This document shows positions 57,330 to 64,000 of a stretch of DNA of 64,000 bases, in pieces (the stretch's first letter is position 1; every line of letters begins with the position of its first letter). Where the stretch lies: assembly GCF_020510445.1 (NCBI RefSeq), contig NZ_JAHBAG010000001.1, positions 2,642,501 to 2,706,500 on the forward strand, written 5' to 3'. The translations under genes and the position numbers were made by a program. The notes under the pieces were generated by a model. It saw nothing but the letters and a program-made list of their open reading frames with translations. It was not told where the DNA came from and did no database searches. Source of the DNA: Hydrogenophaga taeniospiralis (GTDB lineage: Bacteria > Pseudomonadota > Gammaproteobacteria > Burkholderiales > Burkholderiaceae_C).

Positions 57330-57396
57330 CGAAGGCTCCTTCTGGTTGGCCGTGCCTGAAACCGTTCCATGGCACGGCCCCCTTTTACCGCGACGC

Positions 57397-58032
57397 TCAA
57401 GCGTCCGCAATATCGCTCAGCAGTTGCTCAAGGTCGCCGTACAGGGCATTGCCGCGCAACAGCCGGCGACCGTTGTCGTCCGTGACCACCAGGGCGGGCA
57501 CGCCCTGCACGCCAAAGCTCTGCATCAGCCCCTGCGCCTGGCGCATGCGCGCCGCGTTGGCGGCCAGCAGCTCGGCGTCGGCCGCCGCCAGGCGGTGGGC
57601 CGCATCGGCCAGGCCCTGGTCGCGCAGCAGTTGGCCCACCACGGTCGCATCGCAGGTGTCCAGGCCCTGCACGTAGCGGGCCTCCTGCAAAACCTTCAGC
57701 GTTGCCAGCTCGCGTGAGGGCTCGGTCAGCGCCACGGCCGTGAGTGCCAGCGTCGTCGCGGCCGAGTCGAAGGGGCTGCCGTGGCGGCCCAGCACCTTCT
57801 GGCGGTAGGCCTCGGTGAAACGCTGGCCGGTGAGCTTGGCGATGCGCAGGTCGTTCGACCAGGCGTAGGCGGCAAAGTCCGCGTCCATGGCGCGCCCGTT
57901 GCCTGCAAAGAGGCCCGTGGGCGCCAGCGCCAGCGTGATGGCGCTGTGTTGCCCCAGCTTCTGAACCACGGGCGAAGCGCCATAGCACCAGCCGCACAGG
58001 GGATCGAACAGGTAGGTGATGGCGGTGCTCAT
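57397..58032 (-). CDS. DsbA-family thioredoxin-fold protein
   Basis: 211-aa protein with CGWC at residues 13-16 (LFDPLCGWCYGASP), a helical insertion and cis-Pro region GVQGVPALVV. The absence of a signal peptide makes it a cytoplasmic DsbA-like oxidoreductase or isomerase (FrnE/HCCA-like group). It is followed by the metallo-beta-lactamase-fold gene 12 bases upstream in the same direction, probably one unit under the LysR-divergent promoter. Confidence 0.85.
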   Translation of the reverse strand: MSTAITYLFDPLCGWCYGASPVVQKLGQHSAITLALAPTGLFAGNGRAMDADFAAYAWSNDLRIAKLTGQRFTEAYRQKVLGRHGSPFDSAATTLALTAVALTEPSRELATLKVLQEARYVQGLDTCDATVVGQLLRDQGLADAAHRLAAADAELLAANAARMRQAQGLMQSFGVQGVPALVVTDDNGRRLLRGNALYGDLEQLLSDIADA

Positions 58033-58044
58033 GACTTTATCTCC

Positions 58045-58911
58045 TTACCACTTCATCTCGCCCTTGTTGACCTTGGCGCCGATGTCCAGCGACAGGGCGC
58101 CGTCGGTCACCTGCGGGTAGGACTTCTTCATGGCGTCGATCAGCTCGGCGCTGCTCTTGCTCGCGGCCAGGTTCTTCTCGAAGGTCTGCAGGTAGTCCTT
58201 GGTGAAGGTGATGGTGCTGGCGTCCACGGCGGTGCCGGCTTTCATGTGGCCGGGCACCACCAGCTCGGGCTTGAGCGCGGCCATTTCGTCCAGCTGGGCC
58301 ACCCAGGCGGCGCGCTCGGCGGCGCTTTGCGTGTCGGCTGTCCACACGTGCATGTGGCCGAAGACGCCGATGGTGCCCACCACGGCCTTGATCGACGGGA
58401 TCCAGGCGTAGGGGCGGTGGGCCAGCAGGCCCTGGGTGCCACGGATTTCGATGGTCTGGCCTTCCAACGTCAGGCTGTTGCCGGCGAGTGCGCGCGGCGC
58501 CACGGGTTTGCGCGGTGCGTTGGCGCCCATCTTGGGACCCCAGAACGCCACTTTGCCGGCCATCTTGGCGTTCAGTTTTTCCAGCACGGCGGGCGTGCTC
58601 ACCACGTCGGCCTGGGGGAAGATTTCCTTCAGCGTTTCGACGCCGAAGTAGTAGTCCGGGTCGGCCTGGCTCACGTAGATGGTCGTAAGTTGTTTGCCGC
58701 TGTCGAGCACGTTGGCGGCGATGCGCAGCGCGTCGGCGCGGGTGAAACCGGCGTCGATCACCATGGCTTCTTTTTCCCCGTAGACCAGGGTCGAGTTGAC
58801 GTTGAAGCTGTTGCCGGCGGCGTTGTAGACCTTGACGGTCAGCGGCTGGGCGGCCTGGGCGCTGGTGAAGGCGATGGCCAGCGAGGCGGCGACGACGGTG
58901 GTGCGGATCAT
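58045..58911 (-). CDS. exported metallo-beta-lactamase-fold protein lacking the metal motif
   Basis: 288-aa protein with a signal peptide (TTVVAASLAIAFTSAQA) and metallo-beta-lactamase fold pattern (NSFNVNSTLVYGEKEAMVIDAGF, IGVFGHMHVW, VVPGHMKAG). The metal block HxHxDH is replaced by SQADPDYYFG: only one Asp is retained where His and Asp are expected. Hydrolase activity of the usual type is therefore doubtful, although His residues remain in later blocks. It diverges from a LysR regulator. Confidence 0.8.
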   Translation of the reverse strand: MIRTTVVAASLAIAFTSAQAAQPLTVKVYNAAGNSFNVNSTLVYGEKEAMVIDAGFTRADALRIAANVLDSGKQLTTIYVSQADPDYYFGVETLKEIFPQADVVSTPAVLEKLNAKMAGKVAFWGPKMGANAPRKPVAPRALAGNSLTLEGQTIEIRGTQGLLAHRPYAWIPSIKAVVGTIGVFGHMHVWTADTQSAAERAAWVAQLDEMAALKPELVVPGHMKAGTAVDASTITFTKDYLQTFEKNLAASKSSAELIDAMKKSYPQVTDGALSLDIGAKVNKGEMKW

Positions 58912-59035
58912 GGAAGGCTCCTGTTGAATGTGATTGAGGGATGCACTTTTCAGCGCTGGGATGCACTGTAGTTTCAATATCCGAACAGATAAACCGCATA
59001 ATTCGGCCATATATGTTTCAAAAACAGATCGAATC

Positions 59036-59926
59036 GTGGACCGATTGACCGCCATGCGCGTGTTCGTGGCGGTGGCCGAGAGCGGCAGCTTCAGCGCTAC
59101 GGCCGACCAGCTGGAGATGTCGCGCGCCATGGTCACGCGCTACGTGGGCACGCTGGAACATTGGCTGGGCGCGCGCCTGCTGCAGCGCACCACGCGCAGC
59201 GTCACGCTCACCGACGCGGGCGAGAACTGCCTGCGCCGCAGCCAGCAGATGCTGGCGCTGATGGACGACGTGGAGCAGGAAACCAGCCGCCACGACACGG
59301 CGCTGCGTGGGCAACTGCGCGTGACCTGCAGCGTTTCCCTCGCTCACGCGCAGATGGCGGCCGCGCTGGCCGATTTCCTGAAACTGCACCCAGCGCTCAA
59401 GATCGACCTGAACGCCAGCGAGGGCGCGCTCAACCTGGTGGAGGCGCGCATCGACCTGGCCATCCGCATCAGCGCGGAGCCCGACCCCACGCTGATCGGC
59501 CGGGTGCTGGCGCCTTGCGCCTCGGTGCTGGTGGCGTCTCCCGCGTACCTGGCCGAGCACGGCGTGCCCCAGGCGCCGGCCGATCTGGAAACCCACCGCT
59601 GCCTGAGTTTTGCCAATTTCGGCAAGAGCACCTGGACCCTCCGACGGGGCGAAGAACGCTGCCAGGTCGGCGTGCGCAGCCAGCTCAGCGCCAACGAGGC
59701 CACCGCCCTGCTTCAGGCGGCCCTGGCGGGCGGCGGCGTGGCCCTGCAGCCGACCTACCTGGCCAACCCCTACCTGGCCGACGGGCGCCTGCGGGCGGTG
59801 CTGCCGGACTGGCAGCCGCCCGACATGGCCATCCACGCGCTGTACCCCTCACGAAAACACCTGTCGCCCGCGGTGCGGGCCCTGCTGGACTTCCTGGTGG
59901 CGCGGTTCGCCAGCGTGCCCTGGTAA
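59036..59926 (+). CDS. LysR-family transcriptional regulator
   Basis: 296-aa regulator: winged helix (MRVFVAVAESGSFSATADQLEMSRAMVTRYVGTLEHWLGARLLQRTTRSVTLT) and an effector domain (residues 95-290, VEARIDLAIRI, LSANEATALLQAALAGGGVALQP). GTG 59036 gives the common MDRLTAMRVF start; ATG 59054 is the alternative. It is divergent from the metallo-beta-lactamase-fold and DsbA-family genes and probably controls them. Confidence 0.88.
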   Translation: MDRLTAMRVFVAVAESGSFSATADQLEMSRAMVTRYVGTLEHWLGARLLQRTTRSVTLTDAGENCLRRSQQMLALMDDVEQETSRHDTALRGQLRVTCSVSLAHAQMAAALADFLKLHPALKIDLNASEGALNLVEARIDLAIRISAEPDPTLIGRVLAPCASVLVASPAYLAEHGVPQAPADLETHRCLSFANFGKSTWTLRRGEERCQVGVRSQLSANEATALLQAALAGGGVALQPTYLANPYLADGRLRAVLPDWQPPDMAIHALYPSRKHLSPAVRALLDFLVARFASVPW

Positions 59927-59944
59927 CGCCACAGTAGCAGGGGA

Positions 59945-60157
59945 AGCACCCCAGGCGGAGCACGACCCGCAACGCACGAAGCGGCCCAGCCAAGGACACC
60001 GCCGGGCCGGCTTTGCCGGACGGCTGGTGTGCCTTGCAGGCCGCAGCCTCGCCAGAGGCGAGGCTTCTTCGGGCCGTCCAAGCCTGCGCAGGCAGGCTCG
60101 GAGCCGCGGCCCTCAGCCCCCTAGGGGGTAGCGCGAAGCGCTGCGGGGGGGGGGGAG
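59945..60157. repeat. C/G-rich interspersed intergenic element, longest copy
   Basis: Contains the block AGGACACCGCCGGGCCGGC, a hairpin (CCTCGCCAGAGGCGAGG, 60049-60065) and the terminal run CCCCCTAGGGGGTAGCGCGAAGCGCTGC with a G-run. It occupies the gap between the convergent LysR and EamA genes. No coding potential. Confidence 0.6.
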
Positions 60158-61210
60158 TTAATGCCTGTGTAAATGGTGTGCATCCGGCACATGCGGATGC
60201 GCGTGGCCCATCGGGCTGTGGTGGTGCCAGTGGCTGTGGGGGCCGTCGGGCATCACCTCGTGGCGGTGGGTGTGGTGCCCATCGTCGTGGGTGTGGGCGT
60301 GTTCGTGTTCCAGCTCGCCGTGCTCGTGCCCGTGTTCGTGGCGCTCGGCCAGGTGCAGGACCACGCCGCAGACCATCAGGAAACCACCCAGCGCCATCAG
60401 CCACGAAGCGGAGCGGTCGCCCAGCGCAAACGCGCCCAGGGCCCCGATGAAGGGCGCAAACGCAAAGACCGAACCGGTGCGGGCCGCGCCGAACGCGCGC
60501 TGGGCCAGCAGGTAAAAGCGCAGGCTCAGGCCGTAGCCGGTGGCGCCCACGGCCAGCAGGGCCGCGGCCGCGAGCCCGCCGGGCCGGGGCTCGCCCCAGA
60601 GCATGGCAATGATCGCCGTGGCCACGCTGCCCAGCACCGCCTTGACGAGGACCACCTGGCCGGGGTCGCGCTCGGCCACCCCGCGCGAGAGCGTGTTGTC
60701 AACGCCCCAGGCCACCGTGGCGGCCGTCACGGCCAGCAGGCCCAGCAGCTGGACCTGGCCGATCAGCCCCTGTTCGAACACCAGGGCCACCCCGCCCGCC
60801 AGCAGCAGCGCCACCGCGGCCGCCACCCGCCGGTCCAGCGTTTCGCCGTACCAGCGCCAGGCCAGGATGGCCGTGAACACGGCTTCCAGCGTGAGCATCA
60901 GGGACGCGCTGGAGCCGCTGGTGCGCTGCAGGCCCCAGGCCAGGGCCACGGGCCCGATCACGGCGCCCATGCCCGCCATGGCCAGCAGCCGGGGCCAGTC
61001 GCCGCGCTGGAGCTGCGCCTCCCGCGCCGCCGGCCGGCGCAGCAGCCCCGCCACCAGCGCCGCGCCGGCGTAGAGCAGCGCCGCGGTGGTGAACGGACCC
61101 ATGCCGGCGCCGAAGCGTTGCACCAGCGGGGTGCTCAGCCCGAACAGCGCCGCCGCCAGCAGCGCGAGCAGGCCACCTCGGAGCGCGGGTGAGGGCGGCG
61201 CGAGGGTCAT
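60158..61210 (-). CDS. EamA-family transporter with histidine-rich C-terminal tail
   Basis: 350-aa transporter of the DMT superfamily: ten helices in two EamA repeats (about residues 10-285; GLLALLAAALFGLSTPLVQRF, LEAVFTAILAWRWYGE, AFGAARTGSVFAFAPFIGAL). The last 62 residues contain 24 His (HEHGHEHGELEHEHAHTH, HSHWHHHSP), typical of transition-metal buffering tails. The substrate could be a metal or metal chelate (nickel, cobalt, zinc); this is inference. Confidence 0.87.
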   Translation of the reverse strand: MTLAPPSPALRGGLLALLAAALFGLSTPLVQRFGAGMGPFTTAALLYAGAALVAGLLRRPAAREAQLQRGDWPRLLAMAGMGAVIGPVALAWGLQRTSGSSASLMLTLEAVFTAILAWRWYGETLDRRVAAAVALLLAGGVALVFEQGLIGQVQLLGLLAVTAATVAWGVDNTLSRGVAERDPGQVVLVKAVLGSVATAIIAMLWGEPRPGGLAAAALLAVGATGYGLSLRFYLLAQRAFGAARTGSVFAFAPFIGALGAFALGDRSASWLMALGGFLMVCGVVLHLAERHEHGHEHGELEHEHAHTHDDGHHTHRHEVMPDGPHSHWHHHSPMGHAHPHVPDAHHLHRH

Positions 61211-61421
61211 GGGCGGGTTCTCCTGTGAAGTGGGTGGTGGGGGTGTGCTTGAGCATATCGCCGGCGCCCGGGGCCGGTGCGGGGTCTCGCGCAAAGAGGG
61301 CTTGTCCGTGAATTCTGCGGCTGGGAGCGGTCCCCGATCCGCACTATGCTTGCACGTGGCCGTCGCCTCGGGTGTGTTTCGCAGGGGCGCACGTGGCGTT
61401 TATTTCATCAACGGAGAACAC

Positions 61422-62279
61422 ATGGCGAGCGATTTGGACACGGTGCGGGTGCTGCGGGCATTGTTCAACGACATGCCCCGGGCGCCGCAGGGCCTCACGC
61501 ACCTGGAAACCATGGCCTGGATCAAGCAGTCGATGGCCGACTTCGAAGGCGGGGACATGGCCTACACCATCGAACACATCACCCGCAACGCCATGCTCGA
61601 CATCGTGCTGCGCATGCGCGAAGACGGTCCCCTGGCGGACGACGCGGCCTTTGACGAGATCGTGAACCTGATCTCGACCAAGGAAGGCCGCAGTGCCTTC
61701 ATGGACCGGTGCATCCAGGCCCAGAAGAGCGGCGCCGCCACCGAACGCCTGCTTTCCCGTGTGCAGCGGCCCTGGACGGAGCCCGAGCCGCTGTTCGTGC
61801 CCGACCCGCAAGAGGTGCAGCGCTTCGTGGCCGCGCAGGCCAGCGGGCCGGGGCCGATGTTCGCCGAGTACGGTGCGCGCGAAGACGTGCGGCAGATCGG
61901 TGTGTTCGAGCAGCCACCCGAGCAGGTGCACGAGTTCGCCTGGGGCTTCGTGACCGAAGACCAGGGCGACTGGAATTTCTACCTTGCCGAGGTCTGGCGC
62001 CAGGGCACGGTGGGCTACTTCGAGCGTTTCCTGAGCGCGGTGCAGCTCGAAACCACGGGCCTGCCCGAAGGCCCGGCCGCCGCCTCGCCCATGCCGGCCA
62101 GCCTGGCGCTGGACGTGGGCATCGCCGCGTTCAGCAGCCTCACGCTGCACGGCGGCGACAGCCTGACCGATCCGGCCGTGCGGCGCTGGGTCGGCGAGGT
62201 TTTCATCGCCGGGTTGCTGCCGCGCATGGCCGCGCGCGTGCTCGACGAGCGCTGCGAGTTTCCCGAACGCGTTCAGTAG
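61422..62279 (+). CDS. hypothetical protein (285 aa)
   Basis: Soluble protein without a recognised domain. The N-terminal 130 residues look helical (LETMAWIKQSMADFEGGDMAYTI); the rest mixes sheets (VHEFAWGFVTEDQGDWNFYLAEV) and an Ala-rich helix. ATG 61422 follows ACGGAGAACAC. It converges on the shikimate dehydrogenase gene with a 7-base overlap of 3' ends. Confidence 0.75.
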   Translation: MASDLDTVRVLRALFNDMPRAPQGLTHLETMAWIKQSMADFEGGDMAYTIEHITRNAMLDIVLRMREDGPLADDAAFDEIVNLISTKEGRSAFMDRCIQAQKSGAATERLLSRVQRPWTEPEPLFVPDPQEVQRFVAAQASGPGPMFAEYGAREDVRQIGVFEQPPEQVHEFAWGFVTEDQGDWNFYLAEVWRQGTVGYFERFLSAVQLETTGLPEGPAAASPMPASLALDVGIAAFSSLTLHGGDSLTDPAVRRWVGEVFIAGLLPRMAARVLDERCEFPERVQ

Positions 62280-63106
62280 CTCAGGCGCGCCAACGAGCGC
62301 AGCAGATCGGCGCTGGCGGTGGGCAGGCCGAAGAATTCCAGGTAGGCGGGGATCTGTTCGAACAGCATGTCGGTCCCGACCTGCACGCGGCAGCCGCGCG
62401 CCTGGGCCGCGGTGAGAAAGGCGGTCATCTCGGTTTTCATAACCACCTCGCCCACGAAGGTGCGCGCGTCCAGGCGCGACACGTCCAGCGGCAGCGGGTC
62501 GCCTTCTTTCATGCCCATGGGCGTGGCGTTGACCACCAGATCGAAGCCGGCCGGGTCGTTGTGGCCGGTGGTCACGTCGATGGCCGGGTAGGCGGCCTTG
62601 AGGCGCTGGCCCAGGGCTTCGGCCGAGGCGGTGTTCACGTCGAACAGGGTGATGGCGCCGATGCCCGCGCCCGCCAGCGAGGCGGCGATGGCGCAGCCCA
62701 CGCCACCACTGCCCACCACCAGCACACGAGCGCCGGCCAGCGCCAGGCCCTTGCGCACCACGCCGCGCACGAAGCCCGCGCCGTCGAACATGTCGCCCAG
62801 CAGGCGGCCGTCTTCCAGGCGTTTGACCGCGTTGCAGGCGCCGGCCACGGTCACGTTGGGCGTGACTTCGTCGAGCAGGCCCACCGTCACCACCTTGTGC
62901 GGCATGGTGATGAGCGCGCCGCGGATGTTGGTGAGCGTGAACACCGACTTCAGGAACGCCGGGTAGTCCGCCGACCGGCAGCCCATGGGCACGACCACGG
63001 CGTTCACGCCCGCGTGCTCGAAGTACGGGTTGTAGATCATCGGCGACTTGAAGGTGTGGGTCGGGTAGCCGATGTGGGCGATGAGTTCGGTGTGGCCGTT
63101 GATCAT
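62273..63106 (-). CDS. shikimate/quinate dehydrogenase
   Basis: 277-aa NAD(P)-dependent enzyme. N-domain: IGYPTHTFKSPMIYNPYFE (Ser in place of a Ser-x-Ser pair), catalytic Lys in TMPHKV and Asp in GDMFDGAGF. C-domain: Rossmann GSGGVGCA, NATPMGM and MLFEQIP. Next to aroQ, and near a dehydroshikimate dehydratase, it is likely catabolic: shikimate to 3-dehydroshikimate or quinate to 3-dehydroquinate. Starts: ATG 63106 chosen; GTG 63124 possible. Confidence 0.88.
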   Translation of the reverse strand: MINGHTELIAHIGYPTHTFKSPMIYNPYFEHAGVNAVVVPMGCRSADYPAFLKSVFTLTNIRGALITMPHKVVTVGLLDEVTPNVTVAGACNAVKRLEDGRLLGDMFDGAGFVRGVVRKGLALAGARVLVVGSGGVGCAIAASLAGAGIGAITLFDVNTASAEALGQRLKAAYPAIDVTTGHNDPAGFDLVVNATPMGMKEGDPLPLDVSRLDARTFVGEVVMKTEMTAFLTAAQARGCRVQVGTDMLFEQIPAYLEFFGLPTASADLLRSLARLSY

Positions 63107-63163
63107 GGTGAGGACGAGAGTCACCCCCGCCGCGCGGGCGGTGGGGTGGGGGAATGAAGGGGG

Positions 63164-63640
63164 TCAGGGCCTTCGGGTGGCCGCCGAGTTGACGAACTTG
63201 CGCACCAGGCCGTCCATGGCGATCAGGTAGCCGTCCACCCCGAAACCGACCACGATGCCGGCCGCCGCGGGCGACACCCAGGAGTGGTGTCGGAACGCCT
63301 CGCGGGCGTGCACGTTGGAGATGTGGCACTCGATCACGGGCAGCGGCTCCACGCCCTTGATGGCGTCGTGCAGCGCAACGGAGGTGTGGGTCAGCGCACC
63401 GGGGTTGATCACCACGCCCAGGGCCTTGCCCTCTTTGTAGAGCCGGCCGTACTCGTGGATCTTGTCCAGCAGCGCGCCCTCCCAGTTGCTCTGGAAGCAC
63501 TCGACCTCGTAGCCGATCTGGGTGCCGTGGGCCTTGCAGAAGGCCTCCACATCGGCCAGCGTGGTGTGGCCGTACTGCGCGGGCTCGCGCGTGCCCAGCA
63601 GGTTGAGGTTGGGGCCGTTGAGGATGAGGATTTTTTTCAT
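63164..63640 (-). CDS. aroQ: 3-dehydroquinate dehydratase, type II
   Basis: 158-aa dodecameric-type dehydratase converting 3-dehydroquinate to 3-dehydroshikimate. Motifs: ILNGPNLNLLGTREPAQYGH (catalytic Arg and Tyr), NPGALTHTSVALHDAI and ECHISNVHAREAFRHHSW. The length matches the class. It lies beside shikimate dehydrogenase and a TRAP transporter, so it may work in quinate use as well as synthesis. Confidence 0.94.
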   Translation of the reverse strand: MKKILILNGPNLNLLGTREPAQYGHTTLADVEAFCKAHGTQIGYEVECFQSNWEGALLDKIHEYGRLYKEGKALGVVINPGALTHTSVALHDAIKGVEPLPVIECHISNVHAREAFRHHSWVSPAAAGIVVGFGVDGYLIAMDGLVRKFVNSAATRRP

Positions 63641-63699
63641 GGCATTTCAAGGTTGGCAACAAGAAGATTCGACCACACGAAGTGTCTCCTCCAGCAATC

Positions 63700-63780
63700 A
63701 CGGTGGAACCGGCTTTGCCGGGCCACACGTGATGCCCCTTGATGGGGTGACGCGCCCGAGGGCGCGGCGCGGGGTTGGGC
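63700..63780. repeat. partial C/G-rich interspersed element
   Basis: GGAACCGGCTTTGCCGGGCCACACG followed by a CCCCTTGATGGGGTGACGCGCC hairpin and a G/C tail resembles the ends of the elements at 9345, 23238 and 59945. It lies between aroQ and the TRAP gene; no gene is seen. Confidence 0.4.
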
Positions 63781-64000
63781 TTACTTCCGTGCCTTGGCCA
63801 GTTCGGCCAGCAGTTCGTTGACCGTTGCCTCGCCCACGCTGGCGGCGTGTTTGGTGATCACCGGTTTCATCTTCTCGACCAGCTTGGCCTGCTCGGCGGC
63901 GGGCAGCTCGGAGACGGTCATGCCCGCTTTCTTCAGGTTGTCCAGCGTGCTGGCGACCGACGCGCGGGCCTGGCTGCGCTGGAACTTGGCGGACTCCAGC
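63781..64000 (-). CDS. TRAP transporter solute-binding protein, C-terminal end (5' part outside window)
   Basis: The minus strand ends in a frame with TAA at 63783-63781. The last 72 codons read AKFQRSQARASVASTLDNL, then KKAGMTVSELPAAEQ and KLVEKMKPVITKHAASVG, typical of the C-terminal helix of DctP/TctC-type TRAP binding proteins (ALKKAGMxVxELsPAExAxf). In this position it probably supplies the quinate/shikimate genes with substrate; inference. Confidence 0.75.
   Translation of the reverse strand, partial: LESAKFQRSQARASVASTLDNLKKAGMTVSELPAAEQAKLVEKMKPVITKHAASVGEATVNELLAELAKARK

Noticed and set aside
61344..63728. Long minus-strand frame across the hypothetical gene, shikimate dehydrogenase and aroQ
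   Set aside because: It is a different frame from the true genes, which show catalytic motifs.

Overview
The window looks like a chromosomal segment of a GC-rich betaproteobacterium of the Burkholderiales, most likely the Comamonadaceae (Hydrogenophaga/Acidovorax/Polaromonas type). The basis is the mix of gene families, the strong GC bias at third codon positions, a split quinate/shikimate pathway, and recurring C/G-rich intergenic elements. This is an inference from gene content; no rRNA or tRNA gene was found to confirm it.

Layout. 1-4.7 kb: ftsH (cut by the left edge), a small hypothetical gene, a DUF898 membrane protein and an M48 protease. 4.8-23.7 kb: a stress/envelope block with BON, DUF883, holin-like and other small membrane proteins, a hybrid kinase with its response regulator, a glycine-zipper lipoprotein, a 2861-aa cyclic beta-1,2-glucan synthase, two Crp/Fnr-type regulators, a ligand-poor hemerythrin-like protein, an OmpA-type porin and CsbD. 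Nearly every transcription unit in this block carries a 22-bp palindrome, GTCTGTRCG-N4-CGYACAGAC, usually with a -10-like hexamer centred 32 bp downstream. That geometry fits class-II activation by a Crp/Fnr protein. 23.8-29.4 kb: exported MsrB/MsrA and an ABC exporter with a membrane-fusion subunit.

29.4-38.0 kb: a clearly less GC-rich island, all on the minus strand. It begins at an IS3-type transposase remnant and carries a surface-glycan cluster: WecE-like aminotransferase, two methyltransferases, SMR-type membrane protein, beta-propeller protein, PglD/NeuD-like acyltransferase, GtrB-like glycosyltransferase, WbqC-like protein and a large polytopic membrane protein. Most of these genes overlap by 1-4 bases. 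One junction gene in the cluster appears frameshifted.

38.3-52.5 kb: a Tat-exported lipocalin-like protein with an ABC permease that has no adjacent ATPase, an SPW-repeat protein, a transglutaminase, an unlisted 56-aa basic protein, a TPP riboswitch with thiBPQ, YbjQ, hypotheticals, MltB and a beta-CASP ribonuclease.

52.6-64 kb: a haloacid dehalogenase, then an IclR regulator divergent from two genes that together correspond to the two halves of the QuiC1-type 3-dehydroshikimate dehydratase. Further on are YebC, a DsbA-family protein, a metallo-beta-lactamase-fold protein lacking its metal motif, a LysR regulator and an EamA transporter with a His-rich tail. The window ends with shikimate dehydrogenase, type II dehydroquinate dehydratase and the C-terminus of a TRAP solute-binding protein. 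Together these suggest uptake of quinate/shikimate and conversion to protocatechuate.
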